Assembly: GCF_003860525.1 (NCBI RefSeq)
Contig: NZ_CP034161.1
Location: forward strand, 558,001 to 622,000
Length of the DNA stretch: 64,000 nucleotides
Reading direction: 5' to 3'
Source of the DNA: Epilithonimonas vandammei
Lineage (GTDB): Bacteria; Bacteroidota; Bacteroidia; Flavobacteriales; Weeksellaceae
Part shown: positions 33,178 to 42,508 of the stretch, one piece after another
Numbering within the stretch: position 1 is the first letter of the stretch
Layout of the letters: every line of letters begins with the position of its first letter
Made by a program: the position numbers and the translations under genes
Notes under the pieces: generated by a model
The model's database searches: none
What the model saw: the letters and a program-made list of their open reading frames with translations, nothing else
What the model was told of the DNA's origin: nothing

Positions 33178-36060
33178 ATGATTAAAAAATTATCATTAAT
33201 CTCCTTATTTACAATGCTTCCGGCATCATTTTATTTTGCACAGACTACGGTTTTTGCATACCTGAAAGATGCGGATGGTAAACCTGTGGAAAAAGCACAA
33301 GTTAGTTTAAAAGGAGAGGGTAATGATGTTACGGCAGACAAAATTGGTTATTTCCAATTCGTAGATCTGAAATCCGGACATTATCAAGTAGTGGTATCAA
33401 AACCAAATTTCGAAACAAAAACATTGGAATTTGATGTAACCACAGAAAAGAGAAAAGATTTGGGGGTTATTACCCTTTATTCTACCCTGACAGGAGTGGA
33501 TCAAGGATTGGTAATCCTTGATAATGCTGATGAAGAAGGTAGCGGGCAGACTTCTACAGTTGGTCTTCTACAGTCTTCGCAAGATGTGTTCAACAGAATT
33601 GCCAGTTTTGACCTTGGATTTTACTGGTTTCGCCCAAGAGGGATTGACGGAAGAACTTCCGAAAATATGATGAACGGTGTTTCTATGGTAAAATCGGATA
33701 ATGGTAATGTAGATTTTTCTAATTGGGGAGGTCTTAATGAAATCGTTAGATATCCTGAGATATCGGCTAACCATTCACCTTCAGAATATGCATTCGGTGG
33801 TGCAAGTGGCGTAATCTATAAAAACACCAAAGCTAGCGAATACAGAAAAGGTTTTCAGGCTGTTTACTCTATAACAAACAGGAACTATAGGCAAAGAGTC
33901 TCTTTAAGATATACATCCGGAATGTCAAAAAGTGGATGGGCTTTCACCTTAATGGGAGCTAAGAGATGGGCAGAAGAAGGAATACAGGAAGGAACTTTTT
34001 ATGATGCATATGGTACTTATCTTGGTATTGAGAAAAAGTTTAATAATAATCACACCATAACTTTTAATGCTTTTGCTTCACCATTTAGAAGATCTACTTC
34101 TAGCCCTAATACACAAGAAGTTTACGATTACAGAGGTGTACATTATAATTCCTATTGGGGATGGCAAGACGGTGAAAAACGTAACGAACGTGTGAGGCAA
34201 GGTTTTCAGCCAGTATTGATGTTACAGGATTTTTGGAAGATCAATAAAAAATCAAATCTTTGGACTTCGGTATCGTATCAGTTTGGAAAAGATAAAGGCT
34301 CAAGATTAGATTGGCAAAATGCTCCAAATCCAAGCCCGACTTATTACAGAAACCTTCCTAGTTATATAGCTTCATTAAATCCAGCTGTTTTAACTGCTGA
34401 TCCCAATAATCTTGGATCCCTTTCTGGTGCATATGATGCTTACCAATCGGCTGTAAATCTTTGGCAAAGCGGAGATCCTAGTCTAACGCAAATTAACTGG
34501 AATAGGTTGTATGCCAAAAATATGGAGCAGGCTCCTGTAACAAATTATGGAGTTACCGGAAAAAGAGCAATTTATTTCCAAGTAAATGATGTTAGTGATG
34601 ATAAAATATGGAATGCGGCTACGCATTATACATACAATTTTACGGATAAGTCAAGATTTATTTTGAATTTATCTTATCAGAATTATAAATCAGACCTTTA
34701 CAGAGAAGTAAAAGATCTTTTGGGAGCAGATTTCGCTTATAATAGAGACCCTTTCGCTGCAACCAATAATCCCGGAACATCAGGATTATTCAATGAAGGT
34801 GAAGAAAATGTTGCAAAAAAGGTTGGAGATAAAATAGGTTATAACTATACGTTCAGAAGACAGGAAGTGAAAGTTAATCCTGGATACAAATTTTCTCAAG
34901 GAGCCTTTGATGTATTTGTTTCGGGTATGTTTGGTTATTCTTCTTCAAACAGAGAAGGTCACTTCAAACATTATCTTTATGCAGATTCTTTCGGAAAAAG
35001 TGCTGATAAGAACTACTGGAATTACGGTATGAAAGGACAAATCGTCTATAGGCTTAATGGTAGAAATTTCTTGATTTATAATGGCGCATACTTTTCACAA
35101 GCACCGTATTTAGAGGATATTTTCATTAATCCAAGACTAAATGCATCAGTTGCGCCTAACCTCAAGAATACAATTATCAATGCCAATGATTTGAGTTATG
35201 TTGTCAATACGCCTTTCTACAAAATCAGAGCCTCTGTTTTCTTGGTAGATACTCAGAATGAGACCAACGTACAACGTTTCTTTGCAGATGGCATACAGAT
35301 AGGCAGTAATGATGGAAATGGCGATGCAGGAACTAACTCTGGTGGAAAATATGTACAAAGTGCATTTATTACTCAGGTAATGTCTAATGTAGAAAAGAGA
35401 AATATGGGTGCAGAGTTGGGAATGGATATTAAAATCTTGCCAACATTATCTTTCCAAGGAGCAGCAAGCTATGGTAAATTTACTTATAAAAACGATCCCG
35501 ATGTATATTTTGCATCTGATGCGATTGGCGTATTCGCTAATAATCAATCTTTTGTGAAGTTTGGAAAATCTTATATTAAAGATTACAAACAAGGAGGTAC
35601 CCCTCAAACGGCTTTCTCTGTTGGTTTGAGATATAGCTCACCAAAATATTGGTGGGTTGGAGCAAATTGGAACTATTTGGATGATAATTATCTTGATCCT
35701 TCCGCTATAATGAGATCAGAAAACTTTGTGCAAAATCCTAATTCTGGCACTCCATACAATGATATTTCCGAATCAGAAGTGAGAAGACTCTTGAAGCCAA
35801 ACAAGCTTCCATCAGCATATTTTTTTAATGCCAATGTTGGAAAATCTTGGGTTTTAGGAAAATATTATGTACTAATTTCTGCAAGTGTCAATAATATTTT
35901 TGACAATACAAAATATATTACCGGAGGTTTTGAGCAAACAAGAAATATTAAATACGATACATTTAGTGTAGATTATGACAGAGCTACATCTTTATTTGGT
36001 CCTAAATATTGGTATACACAAGGACGTTCGTATTTTGTAAATTTACAATTCAGATTCTAA
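33178..36060 (+). CDS. TonB-dependent receptor with carboxypeptidase-regulatory-like domain
   Basis: A 960-residue outer-membrane receptor. A signal peptide (MIKKLSLISLFTMLPASFYFAQ) is followed by a CarboxypepD_reg-like domain (about 23-110), a plug (about 115-215; RPRGIDGRTSENMMNGVSM, YAFGGASGVIYKN) and a beta-barrel that ends in the aromatic residue Phe (FVNLQFRF). It is followed after 21 bases by a DUF5689 lipoprotein, a SusCD-like pairing of receptor and surface lipoprotein. The neighbouring nuclease suggests nucleic-acid fragments or nucleotides as the substrate; this is inference. Confidence 0.9.
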   Translation: MIKKLSLISLFTMLPASFYFAQTTVFAYLKDADGKPVEKAQVSLKGEGNDVTADKIGYFQFVDLKSGHYQVVVSKPNFETKTLEFDVTTEKRKDLGVITLYSTLTGVDQGLVILDNADEEGSGQTSTVGLLQSSQDVFNRIASFDLGFYWFRPRGIDGRTSENMMNGVSMVKSDNGNVDFSNWGGLNEIVRYPEISANHSPSEYAFGGASGVIYKNTKASEYRKGFQAVYSITNRNYRQRVSLRYTSGMSKSGWAFTLMGAKRWAEEGIQEGTFYDAYGTYLGIEKKFNNNHTITFNAFASPFRRSTSSPNTQEVYDYRGVHYNSYWGWQDGEKRNERVRQGFQPVLMLQDFWKINKKSNLWTSVSYQFGKDKGSRLDWQNAPNPSPTYYRNLPSYIASLNPAVLTADPNNLGSLSGAYDAYQSAVNLWQSGDPSLTQINWNRLYAKNMEQAPVTNYGVTGKRAIYFQVNDVSDDKIWNAATHYTYNFTDKSRFILNLSYQNYKSDLYREVKDLLGADFAYNRDPFAATNNPGTSGLFNEGEENVAKKVGDKIGYNYTFRRQEVKVNPGYKFSQGAFDVFVSGMFGYSSSNREGHFKHYLYADSFGKSADKNYWNYGMKGQIVYRLNGRNFLIYNGAYFSQAPYLEDIFINPRLNASVAPNLKNTIINANDLSYVVNTPFYKIRASVFLVDTQNETNVQRFFADGIQIGSNDGNGDAGTNSGGKYVQSAFITQVMSNVEKRNMGAELGMDIKILPTLSFQGAASYGKFTYKNDPDVYFASDAIGVFANNQSFVKFGKSYIKDYKQGGTPQTAFSVGLRYSSPKYWWVGANWNYLDDNYLDPSAIMRSENFVQNPNSGTPYNDISESEVRRLLKPNKLPSAYFFNANVGKSWVLGKYYVLISASVNNIFDNTKYITGGFEQTRNIKYDTFSVDYDRATSLFGPKYWYTQGRSYFVNLQFRF

Positions 36061-36081
36061 TAATTTCTAAAAAAATAAAAA

Positions 36082-38256
36082 ATGATCATAAATAAATTTT
36101 TAAAAACAGTGCTAATGTCCGCTTTGATTGCAGGGACATTTACTTCGTGTGTAAAAGATGATGAATGGAGTACCCCAGAGATTCTTTGCAACAACAGATT
36201 TGATGCCCCCACTATCTCAATGGCGGATTTTGCAGCAAAGGCTCCAACATCTGGGACATACAAAATTCCAGCAGACGGACCAGCGGTGATTTTGGATGGA
36301 TATGTAGTTTCTTCGGATGAAAACGGAAATTTCTATAAGACAATATCTTTTCAAGACAAACCTGTAAACCCAACTGTTGGTTTGCAAATAGAAGTAGATA
36401 AAGCTTCAAATTATACAGATTTTCCAGCTGGATCTCATATAAGAATAAAAGCAAATGGCTTGGTTCTTGGATGGGATAGGGGCACAAGAAAAATAGGTTC
36501 AGTAGATCCTACATATGCAATAGGAAGAATCCCTAGCGTTTCGCTAAAAAATTATCTTGCAGGTGTTTGTAATGGAAGCAACAGACTAGATGTAGCAACT
36601 TTGGTTCCTACACAAGTTTCTAATCTTGCAGATGCGCAACAAGTAAAATATCTAAATACGTTGGTAAGTGTGCCAAATGTTCAGTTCACTGACTCAGAAG
36701 TTTCGCCTACTGTTAAAACTTATATTGACCTTAATCCATTGGCAGACACAAATAGAACGCTGATTGACGGAAATAAAAACAGTACGGTCATAAGAAATTC
36801 TAGTTATTTCGCTTTTGGTGCAAATCCTTTGCCAACTGGGAACGGAACTATTTCTTTCGTTGTCTCTAGATACAATACTGATTTTCAAATGTTAATAAGG
36901 GGAATAGATGATGTTAAATTTACCAATCCGAGATTTGGAGAGTGTGAAACAGCTACGCCTAATCTTACTCTCGGTGAGCTTAAAAATCTTTATCCTTCCA
37001 ACGCTGCGGATCCAAGACAAATTACTGCGGATTACATTATTGAAGCTTATGTAAGCTCTTCTGATAAAAGTGGTAATATTTATAAAACATTATATGTTCA
37101 AGACAAATTAGAAAATCCTACCCAAGGACTTGGTATTGTTACAAACGTAGTAAATATGGTCGGCAAGTATCCCGTTGGAACAAAGGTATACATCCACGCA
37201 AAAGACTTATGGCTTTCTAAAGTTGGAGGAATTGTCCAATTAATTGATAAAACATTCAACACAAGCACCAATGCGTACGATTATTTCTTGAGTAATTTAA
37301 AAATGAATACAAACATTGTGAGAGCTTGCACACAACCGACTACTCCAATTGTTCCTCTGGTTGTTAATTCATCTATTTTAAGCGGTGACACAACAGGAAA
37401 CTTAGTTGGAACTTTAGTTAAATTTGAAAAAGCACAGTTTTCAATAGATGCTGTATACGGATACAATAATGTTATAAACACTTATGCTAATCCTGGCCTA
37501 ACGACAAATAGAACCATAGAATTCTTCAAAGCAGATGGTACCGCTGATGGAACTATTATAGCACGAAACTCTGCATATTCTACTTTTGCAAATGCTTCTA
37601 TTCCTTCTGGAAGTGGTTCAGCCTTGGCAATATTAAGTAAATACAATAGTGATTGGCAGCTTTATATAAGAGATCAAAATGAAGTTGATTTCTCAGGCAA
37701 CAGATTTGATTCTGGTCCACCTAAAGGAGGAACTAGTATTACTTACAGCGGTTCTTTTATAGAAAACTTTGAGAGCTATCCTTACAGTTCTTCTCCATAT
37801 TTTAATAATTTCCCAGCATATGTAAATGATCCATTCTTAGGAAGCAGATATTGGGAATTGAGATCTTTTAGTGGTAATAAATATGTACAACTTAGTGCTA
37901 ATGGTGCCTCAAATAGTATTAAAACTTACTTTATTGTACCAATAGATTTTACTGCGGCTAATACTTTATCCTTCAAAGTGAATGTAGGTTTCTATAACGG
38001 TGATGCATTAAAAGTATATACGACAACCAATTATACTCCACTAGGAAACATTGGTGATGCTACCCTTAATAATATCACTTCAAATTTCACTATTCCAAAA
38101 ACTCCAACTTCTGGTTATGGGACTTTAGTTTCGGCAGGAACTTATAATCTCCCTACATCCCTCACAGGTAATGGTTTTATTGTTTTTGAATATGACGGTG
38201 GTTCTTCTAATGGTATTACAACAACAGTTCAATTAGATGATATTACAGTTCAATAA
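36082..38256 (+). CDS. Surface lipoprotein with two DUF5689 repeats
   Basis: A 724-residue lipoprotein (lipobox FTSC, Cys23). Two DUF5689 units are visible, about 50-275 and 305-560, each with the OB-fold-like pattern (DGYVVSSDENGNFYKTISFQD; EAYVSSSDKSGNIYKTLYVQD). The C-terminal 170 residues (ENFESYPYSSSPYFNNF...) look like a choice-of-anchor/DUF5017 jelly-roll domain. OB folds often bind nucleic acids, fitting the adjacent secreted nuclease and TonB receptor. The gene lies 21 bases after the receptor gene and ends at a strong terminator. Confidence 0.82.
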   Translation: MIINKFLKTVLMSALIAGTFTSCVKDDEWSTPEILCNNRFDAPTISMADFAAKAPTSGTYKIPADGPAVILDGYVVSSDENGNFYKTISFQDKPVNPTVGLQIEVDKASNYTDFPAGSHIRIKANGLVLGWDRGTRKIGSVDPTYAIGRIPSVSLKNYLAGVCNGSNRLDVATLVPTQVSNLADAQQVKYLNTLVSVPNVQFTDSEVSPTVKTYIDLNPLADTNRTLIDGNKNSTVIRNSSYFAFGANPLPTGNGTISFVVSRYNTDFQMLIRGIDDVKFTNPRFGECETATPNLTLGELKNLYPSNAADPRQITADYIIEAYVSSSDKSGNIYKTLYVQDKLENPTQGLGIVTNVVNMVGKYPVGTKVYIHAKDLWLSKVGGIVQLIDKTFNTSTNAYDYFLSNLKMNTNIVRACTQPTTPIVPLVVNSSILSGDTTGNLVGTLVKFEKAQFSIDAVYGYNNVINTYANPGLTTNRTIEFFKADGTADGTIIARNSAYSTFANASIPSGSGSALAILSKYNSDWQLYIRDQNEVDFSGNRFDSGPPKGGTSITYSGSFIENFESYPYSSSPYFNNFPAYVNDPFLGSRYWELRSFSGNKYVQLSANGASNSIKTYFIVPIDFTAANTLSFKVNVGFYNGDALKVYTTTNYTPLGNIGDATLNNITSNFTIPKTPTSGYGTLVSAGTYNLPTSLTGNGFIVFEYDGGSSNGITTTVQLDDITVQ

Positions 38257-38277
38257 ATAACTAATTTCTTCAATAAA

Positions 38278-38313
38278 AAAACCGCTTTTGAAAAACAAAA
38301 GCGGTTTTTTTAT
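38278..38313. terminator. Bidirectional terminator
   Basis: AAACCGCTTTTG, loop AAAAA, CAAAAGCGGTTT, then TTTTT; also A-rich upstream, so it can end the lipoprotein gene on + and the small lipoprotein gene on -. Confidence 0.9.
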
Positions 38314-38681
38314 TGAGTTGGTTGTTCTGCTGTTTTCTCCACAATTGTTTCCGTCTGTTTGGAGACATTTGGTTTTTGTTCTTTTAATAATTTCTCCTCA
38401 TTCTTTCCCTTATCTTCCTTCTCAGCCTTTTCTTTCTCAAGCTTTTCTTCCTGCAATTTCGCAATGGCAGCAAGGCTGTCTTTTTCACGTTTTATGGCAA
38501 CAGCATTGATCTTTGCCATCACACTTTCAGACGTAGCGCCTGGACCGAAAGAATCTACCGCTGTAGTATCATAAGTAATTTGCGGAGCTCGTTCAGAATT
38601 TTCTTTCGCGGCATACGATGACTCGTTTTTGGAGCAGGAAAATGACGCTGCAGAAAATGCAACTATAATAATACGTTTCAT
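38310..38681 (-). CDS. Small charged lipoprotein, hypothetical
   Basis: A 123-residue predicted lipoprotein (MKRIIIVAFSAASFSC, Cys16). The second half is a run of Lys and Glu (KEKDSLAAIAKLQEEKLEKEKAEKEDKGK) likely to form an extended helix or coiled coil. No family is recognised. The ATG at 38681 is preferred to an earlier one because it directly precedes the signal peptide. Confidence 0.6.
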   Translation of the reverse strand: MKRIIIVAFSAASFSCSKNESSYAAKENSERAPQITYDTTAVDSFGPGATSESVMAKINAVAIKREKDSLAAIAKLQEEKLEKEKAEKEDKGKNEEKLLKEQKPNVSKQTETIVEKTAEQPTQ

Positions 38682-38780
38682 AAGCAGATGTATATTGTTT
38701 TCAGGGTCATATGTAATCGCCAATAATCATACTTGTATATATTTTAAGTGATTGCGATTTCATAAAACAAATATCGAAAA

Positions 38781-39761
38781 TTATTTAACACGAAATTCTG
38801 CTAGTACCGGAAAATGATCTGAAATCCTGACACTTCGATCAACTTTATAGCTAATAGGTTCAACAGATTCCGAAGCGAAAAAATGGTCGATTTTTAATGG
38901 GAATTTAAAGTCATGAAAGCTTGTGCCACTGCCTCTTCCTACCTTTAGAAAAACATCCTGAAGACCTTCGGATATTTTATAATACTCATAAGAATTAGGT
39001 ACAGCGTTGAAATCTCCGGCAACTATCACAGGATAAGGAGAACCTTCTATGAAGCTCTTGATAGGAATAATTTGATTTTGATGTTTCCGGAAGGTGGGAA
39101 TCAGCATATGAAGAATATTTTTAAACTTCTTCTCATTTTCATCGAGGTTATCACCAGGTTTAACCATTTGTTTTTCAATATAAAATGGTTCCATATAGAC
39201 ATTAACAAAGCGGATGACTTTATTATTTACCTTGATGTCAGCAAATATACAGCGACCGTTTTTTGCGTCAGTTTCTACAATATCGCTTCTAAGGATTGGG
39301 AATCTCGATTGTATTTTGACAACAGGAAAACGGCGCTCAAAATATTCAAAGCCCTTCAGATTTTCAGCACTTTTGTATTCTTGAGTGAGAACTACATCCG
39401 CTTGTTGCTCATTCAGAAAACGGTAAATATTCTCATCACCGAATTTCCCCGATTTTCCGTTGAGGGAAATGACTTTAAGATTCGGAATTTCTTTCTTTGC
39501 AGGTGTATAATTGATCCAGCGTCTTATAGGTGTGATTAAAAAAAACGTTAAGACAAGAAAGATTGCTGCTCTTTTTCTCCAGCTGATGATCCAGAAAATC
39601 AATAATAAGATGTGGATAATCATCAGTATCGGAAATGCAAGTGAAAGCAGATTAAGCATCCCAAATACGTTAGGCGAAATATAAGCATTCATTATAGTCC
39701 CTAAAAGCATTAGTACTATAATGAGGTGAAAAATGCTTAATATGAAACGTACGATTCCCAT
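38781..39761 (-). CDS. Membrane-anchored endonuclease/exonuclease/phosphatase-family protein
   Basis: A 326-residue protein. Residues 1-95 hold three hydrophobic helices; the catalytic domain follows, with VVLTQEYK (Glu), VIVAGDFNAVPNSYEY (Asp, Asn) and VRISDHFPVLAEF (Asp-His). The domain is therefore intact, outside the membrane on one face. The substrate is unknown. The start codon overlaps the stop of the rhomboid gene (TAATG), giving a rhomboid/EEP operon with mutL upstream. Confidence 0.87.
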   Translation of the reverse strand: MGIVRFILSIFHLIIVLMLLGTIMNAYISPNVFGMLNLLSLAFPILMIIHILLLIFWIISWRKRAAIFLVLTFFLITPIRRWINYTPAKKEIPNLKVISLNGKSGKFGDENIYRFLNEQQADVVLTQEYKSAENLKGFEYFERRFPVVKIQSRFPILRSDIVETDAKNGRCIFADIKVNNKVIRFVNVYMEPFYIEKQMVKPGDNLDENEKKFKNILHMLIPTFRKHQNQIIPIKSFIEGSPYPVIVAGDFNAVPNSYEYYKISEGLQDVFLKVGRGSGTSFHDFKFPLKIDHFFASESVEPISYKVDRSVRISDHFPVLAEFRVK

Positions 39762-40510
39762 TATTGGATCCTGTCTCTGTTCTTTTTCCAGCTCCAGATA
39801 TAGAGAAAACCGATTAGCGCACCACCAAGATGGGCAAAATGGGCAATGTTATCTCCGCTAAACTGCCTAAATCCTAAAAATAAAGAAACAACAATAATAA
39901 TCGGTGTCAGATATTTAGCTTTAATAGGAAACGGAATAAACATAAACATCAGTTTTGCATCAGGAAACAATGTGGAGAATGCGGCTATCACCCCAAAAAT
40001 AGCACCTGAAGCACCAACCATAGGGGTTTTAAGAATGATGAAAAGCTGTTGGGCAGCATCTCTTACCGCCTCGGAATTAGTACTGATTGGCATTTCCCCG
40101 GAATAACTATTATCCGCATATTTATATATTTCATGGATGTCATAAGCCTGACTTGTCAAAAAATTAGTAATCTGGCTCACTTCATAATAATTCCAGATGT
40201 TGTACAGTGCAAATCCTCCTAAACCTGATGCAAAGTACAAAATCAGAAACTTTTTCTGTCCCAAAACCTGTTCTAATACTGGTCCGAAACTCCACAGTGT
40301 CATCATGTTAAAAGCAATATGAAGTATGCTTCCGTGCATAAACATATGCGTAATTATTTGCCAGGATCTGAAATTTGGAGACAACGGAAAGTAGCCTGCA
40401 AATAATGATTCTAAATCAATGTTAAGATTTTGTAGTAAAAATGTACCTACAAAGAAGATCACATTGATGATGATAATATTCTTTGTAGCAGGTGTCAGTT
40501 GTGAAAACAT
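39761..40510 (-). CDS. Rhomboid-family intramembrane serine protease
   Basis: A 249-residue six-helix membrane protein. HMFMHGSILHIAFNM supplies the His/Asn loop motif, GASGAIFGVIAAF holds the catalytic Ser, and AHFAHLGGALIGFLY the catalytic His. Rhomboids cleave transmembrane helices of substrate proteins; the substrate is unknown here. It lies three bases downstream of mutL and is coupled to the following EEP gene. Confidence 0.92.
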   Translation of the reverse strand: MFSQLTPATKNIIIINVIFFVGTFLLQNLNIDLESLFAGYFPLSPNFRSWQIITHMFMHGSILHIAFNMMTLWSFGPVLEQVLGQKKFLILYFASGLGGFALYNIWNYYEVSQITNFLTSQAYDIHEIYKYADNSYSGEMPISTNSEAVRDAAQQLFIILKTPMVGASGAIFGVIAAFSTLFPDAKLMFMFIPFPIKAKYLTPIIIVVSLFLGFRQFSGDNIAHFAHLGGALIGFLYIWSWKKNRDRIQ

Positions 40511-40513
40511 AGT

Positions 40514-42283
40514 TTAAAATTTATTTTTGAAGTCATCAAACGGAACTTCCAGCCAGCATTTTTTTCCGTTCACCGTATATTGCGGAAAACCAAGATCCAT
40601 AAAATCTTTGACCAATTGCTCAACTTCAGTTTTATAAATGAAATCGAATTTCGATTTGGTTTTTAGTTTAACCCATTGATATTCAAAATATTTATAGAAG
40701 TCTTCTTCTGTTCTGTATTCCAGGACTTCAAATATTTTTTCTAAGAATTTGATGACTTGCGATTCTTTTAAAGCTTCCGGAACAGCTTCGATTCTGAGAA
40801 CATTCTCTTGAGCCAAAGTCATTTCGAAACCGAAATCCGGCAGGTATTTTTTGATGGATTTATATTTATTTTTCTCGATTTCATTAAGATGATATTCCAA
40901 TGAAAACAATAGGCTTTGTCCGGCTTTTTTAGTAGGAAGATTTTCTTGGTGCGAAGACATCAGAACTCTGTGCATCCTGCCAAGATCCAGCATATACGTT
41001 TGTCCATCTTTGTTGAGCAGCCAGTAGCCGTTTGGAAGACGGAATAGATCCTCATCCAAGTCATCGTCTTCAAAAAGATTGATTTTGGAGGGCGCTGCCG
41101 TTGCCGTAACATCGTAAAGATCAGTAAGGTTAATGATTTCTTCGGTAGATGTTTTTTGCGTTGTAAAGGGATTAAAATCCCGGTCTACATTAATGGCAGA
41201 AGGCATTGGAGAACTGTGGTTGCTTTTGCTAGGCGTTGGCGCAAAAAAAGCTTCCATTTTCGGGTCTCTTTCGAAATCCAGGCTAGGTGCAACATTGTAA
41301 ATCCCTAAAGAACGTTTGATAGTGGAACGCATCAGGGCAAAAATCAATGCTTCATCTTCAAATTTCACTTCAGTTTTCTGGGGATGTATATTGACATCGA
41401 TCTTCTCCGGATCCAATTCCAGATAAAGAAAAAATGATGGAATATAACCCGGCTGTAGTAGTCCGTCAAAGGCTTCCTGAACCGCTTTGCTGAGATAAGC
41501 ACTTTTGAAATATCTTCCGTTGACAAAGAAAAACTGCTCGCCTCGGACTTTTTTGGCACCTTCGGGTTTGGCGACGTAACCTTGCAGATTAACCCAACCC
41601 AGATCTTCCTTAATTGGAATCAGAAGCGGCTGCAGTTTCCTTCCGAAAACATCTACGATGCGCTGCATCTGTCCGCCTTTTCTTAGTTTGAAAATCGGTT
41701 CGTCATTATGGAATAATTCAAACTCGATAGATTCGTGGGCGAGTGCAACACGCTGAAATTCATCAATAATATGACGGAATTCTACATTGTCATTCTTCAG
41801 AAATTTGCGCCTTGCCGGAACATTGTAAAAAAGATTTTTGACGGAAAAGTTAGAACCTTCGACAGTCTGAACTGGCTCCTGAAACTGGAATTGTCCACCT
41901 TCGATATAAATATTGGTTCCTACAGGCAAATCTTTTTGCTTAGTCTTTAGCTCAACCTGAGCCACAGCGGCAATAGATGCCAATGCTTCGCCACGGAAAC
42001 CTTTGGTCGCAATTTTAAAAATGTCTTCCGTAGAGCGGATTTTGGATGTAGCGTGACGTTCGAAGGCAAGTCTTGCATCTGTTTCTGACATGCCAATTCC
42101 GTTATCCACCACCTGAATCAGATTTTTCCCCGCATCGCGAACGATAAGCTGGATTTTATCTGACCCTGCATCCACGGCATTTTCCAAAAGTTCCTTCACA
42201 ATAGAAGCTGGTCTTTGCACCACTTCTCCTGCAGCAATCTGATTGGCAACGTGATCCGGTAAAAGCTGAATGATATCTGACAT
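40514..42283 (-). CDS. mutL: DNA mismatch repair protein MutL
   Basis: A 589-residue mismatch-repair ATPase. The GHKL N-domain is clear: LLENAVDAGSDKI, VVDNGIGMS, TKGFRGEALASIAAVA and NVPARRKFL. A variable linker covers about 335-400, then a C-terminal dimerisation domain. The place where endonuclease-type MutL proteins carry DQHAxxE reads LDLGRMHRVLMSS, so the usual nicking motif is not recognisable. No mutH is visible in this window. The gene leads the rhomboid/EEP operon and has a perfect -7 box upstream. Confidence 0.94.
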   Translation of the reverse strand: MSDIIQLLPDHVANQIAAGEVVQRPASIVKELLENAVDAGSDKIQLIVRDAGKNLIQVVDNGIGMSETDARLAFERHATSKIRSTEDIFKIATKGFRGEALASIAAVAQVELKTKQKDLPVGTNIYIEGGQFQFQEPVQTVEGSNFSVKNLFYNVPARRKFLKNDNVEFRHIIDEFQRVALAHESIEFELFHNDEPIFKLRKGGQMQRIVDVFGRKLQPLLIPIKEDLGWVNLQGYVAKPEGAKKVRGEQFFFVNGRYFKSAYLSKAVQEAFDGLLQPGYIPSFFLYLELDPEKIDVNIHPQKTEVKFEDEALIFALMRSTIKRSLGIYNVAPSLDFERDPKMEAFFAPTPSKSNHSSPMPSAINVDRDFNPFTTQKTSTEEIINLTDLYDVTATAAPSKINLFEDDDLDEDLFRLPNGYWLLNKDGQTYMLDLGRMHRVLMSSHQENLPTKKAGQSLLFSLEYHLNEIEKNKYKSIKKYLPDFGFEMTLAQENVLRIEAVPEALKESQVIKFLEKIFEVLEYRTEEDFYKYFEYQWVKLKTKSKFDFIYKTEVEQLVKDFMDLGFPQYTVNGKKCWLEVPFDDFKNKF

Positions 42284-42300
42284 CTGTAGAATTGAACTTT

Positions 42301-42308
42301 CAAAAATA
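42301..42308 (-). promoter_or_regulatory. mutL operon promoter, -7 box
   Basis: TATTTTTG on the minus strand, exact TAnnTTTG match, 17 bases before the mutL ATG. Confidence 0.55.
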
Positions 42309-42431
42309 AGGATAACTATCGAGTAGTAAAAGTTAAATAATTATAAAGAACTGTGAAAAATATTGATATTTTTGACTTTCAAATAATTAGTGAAATCTTT
42401 AATATTTAAAACAATCAGAAGAATCTCAGTC

Positions 42432-42470
42432 ATTCCGGAGGAATCTAATCCACTGCGTTTCCTCCCGAAT
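42432..42470. repeat. Imperfect palindrome upstream of the acyltransferase gene
   Basis: ATTCCGGAGGAA (42432-42443) and TTCCTCCCGAAT (42459-42470) pair with a single mismatch around a 15-base loop. The sequence is GC-rich relative to its surroundings and has no T run, so it is not a terminator. It may be a dispersed repeat or an element of the 5' UTR. Confidence 0.5.
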
Positions 42471-42508
42471 CATAAAACTAGAATTGAAAATTTATAAAAA
42501 CCATTTAA

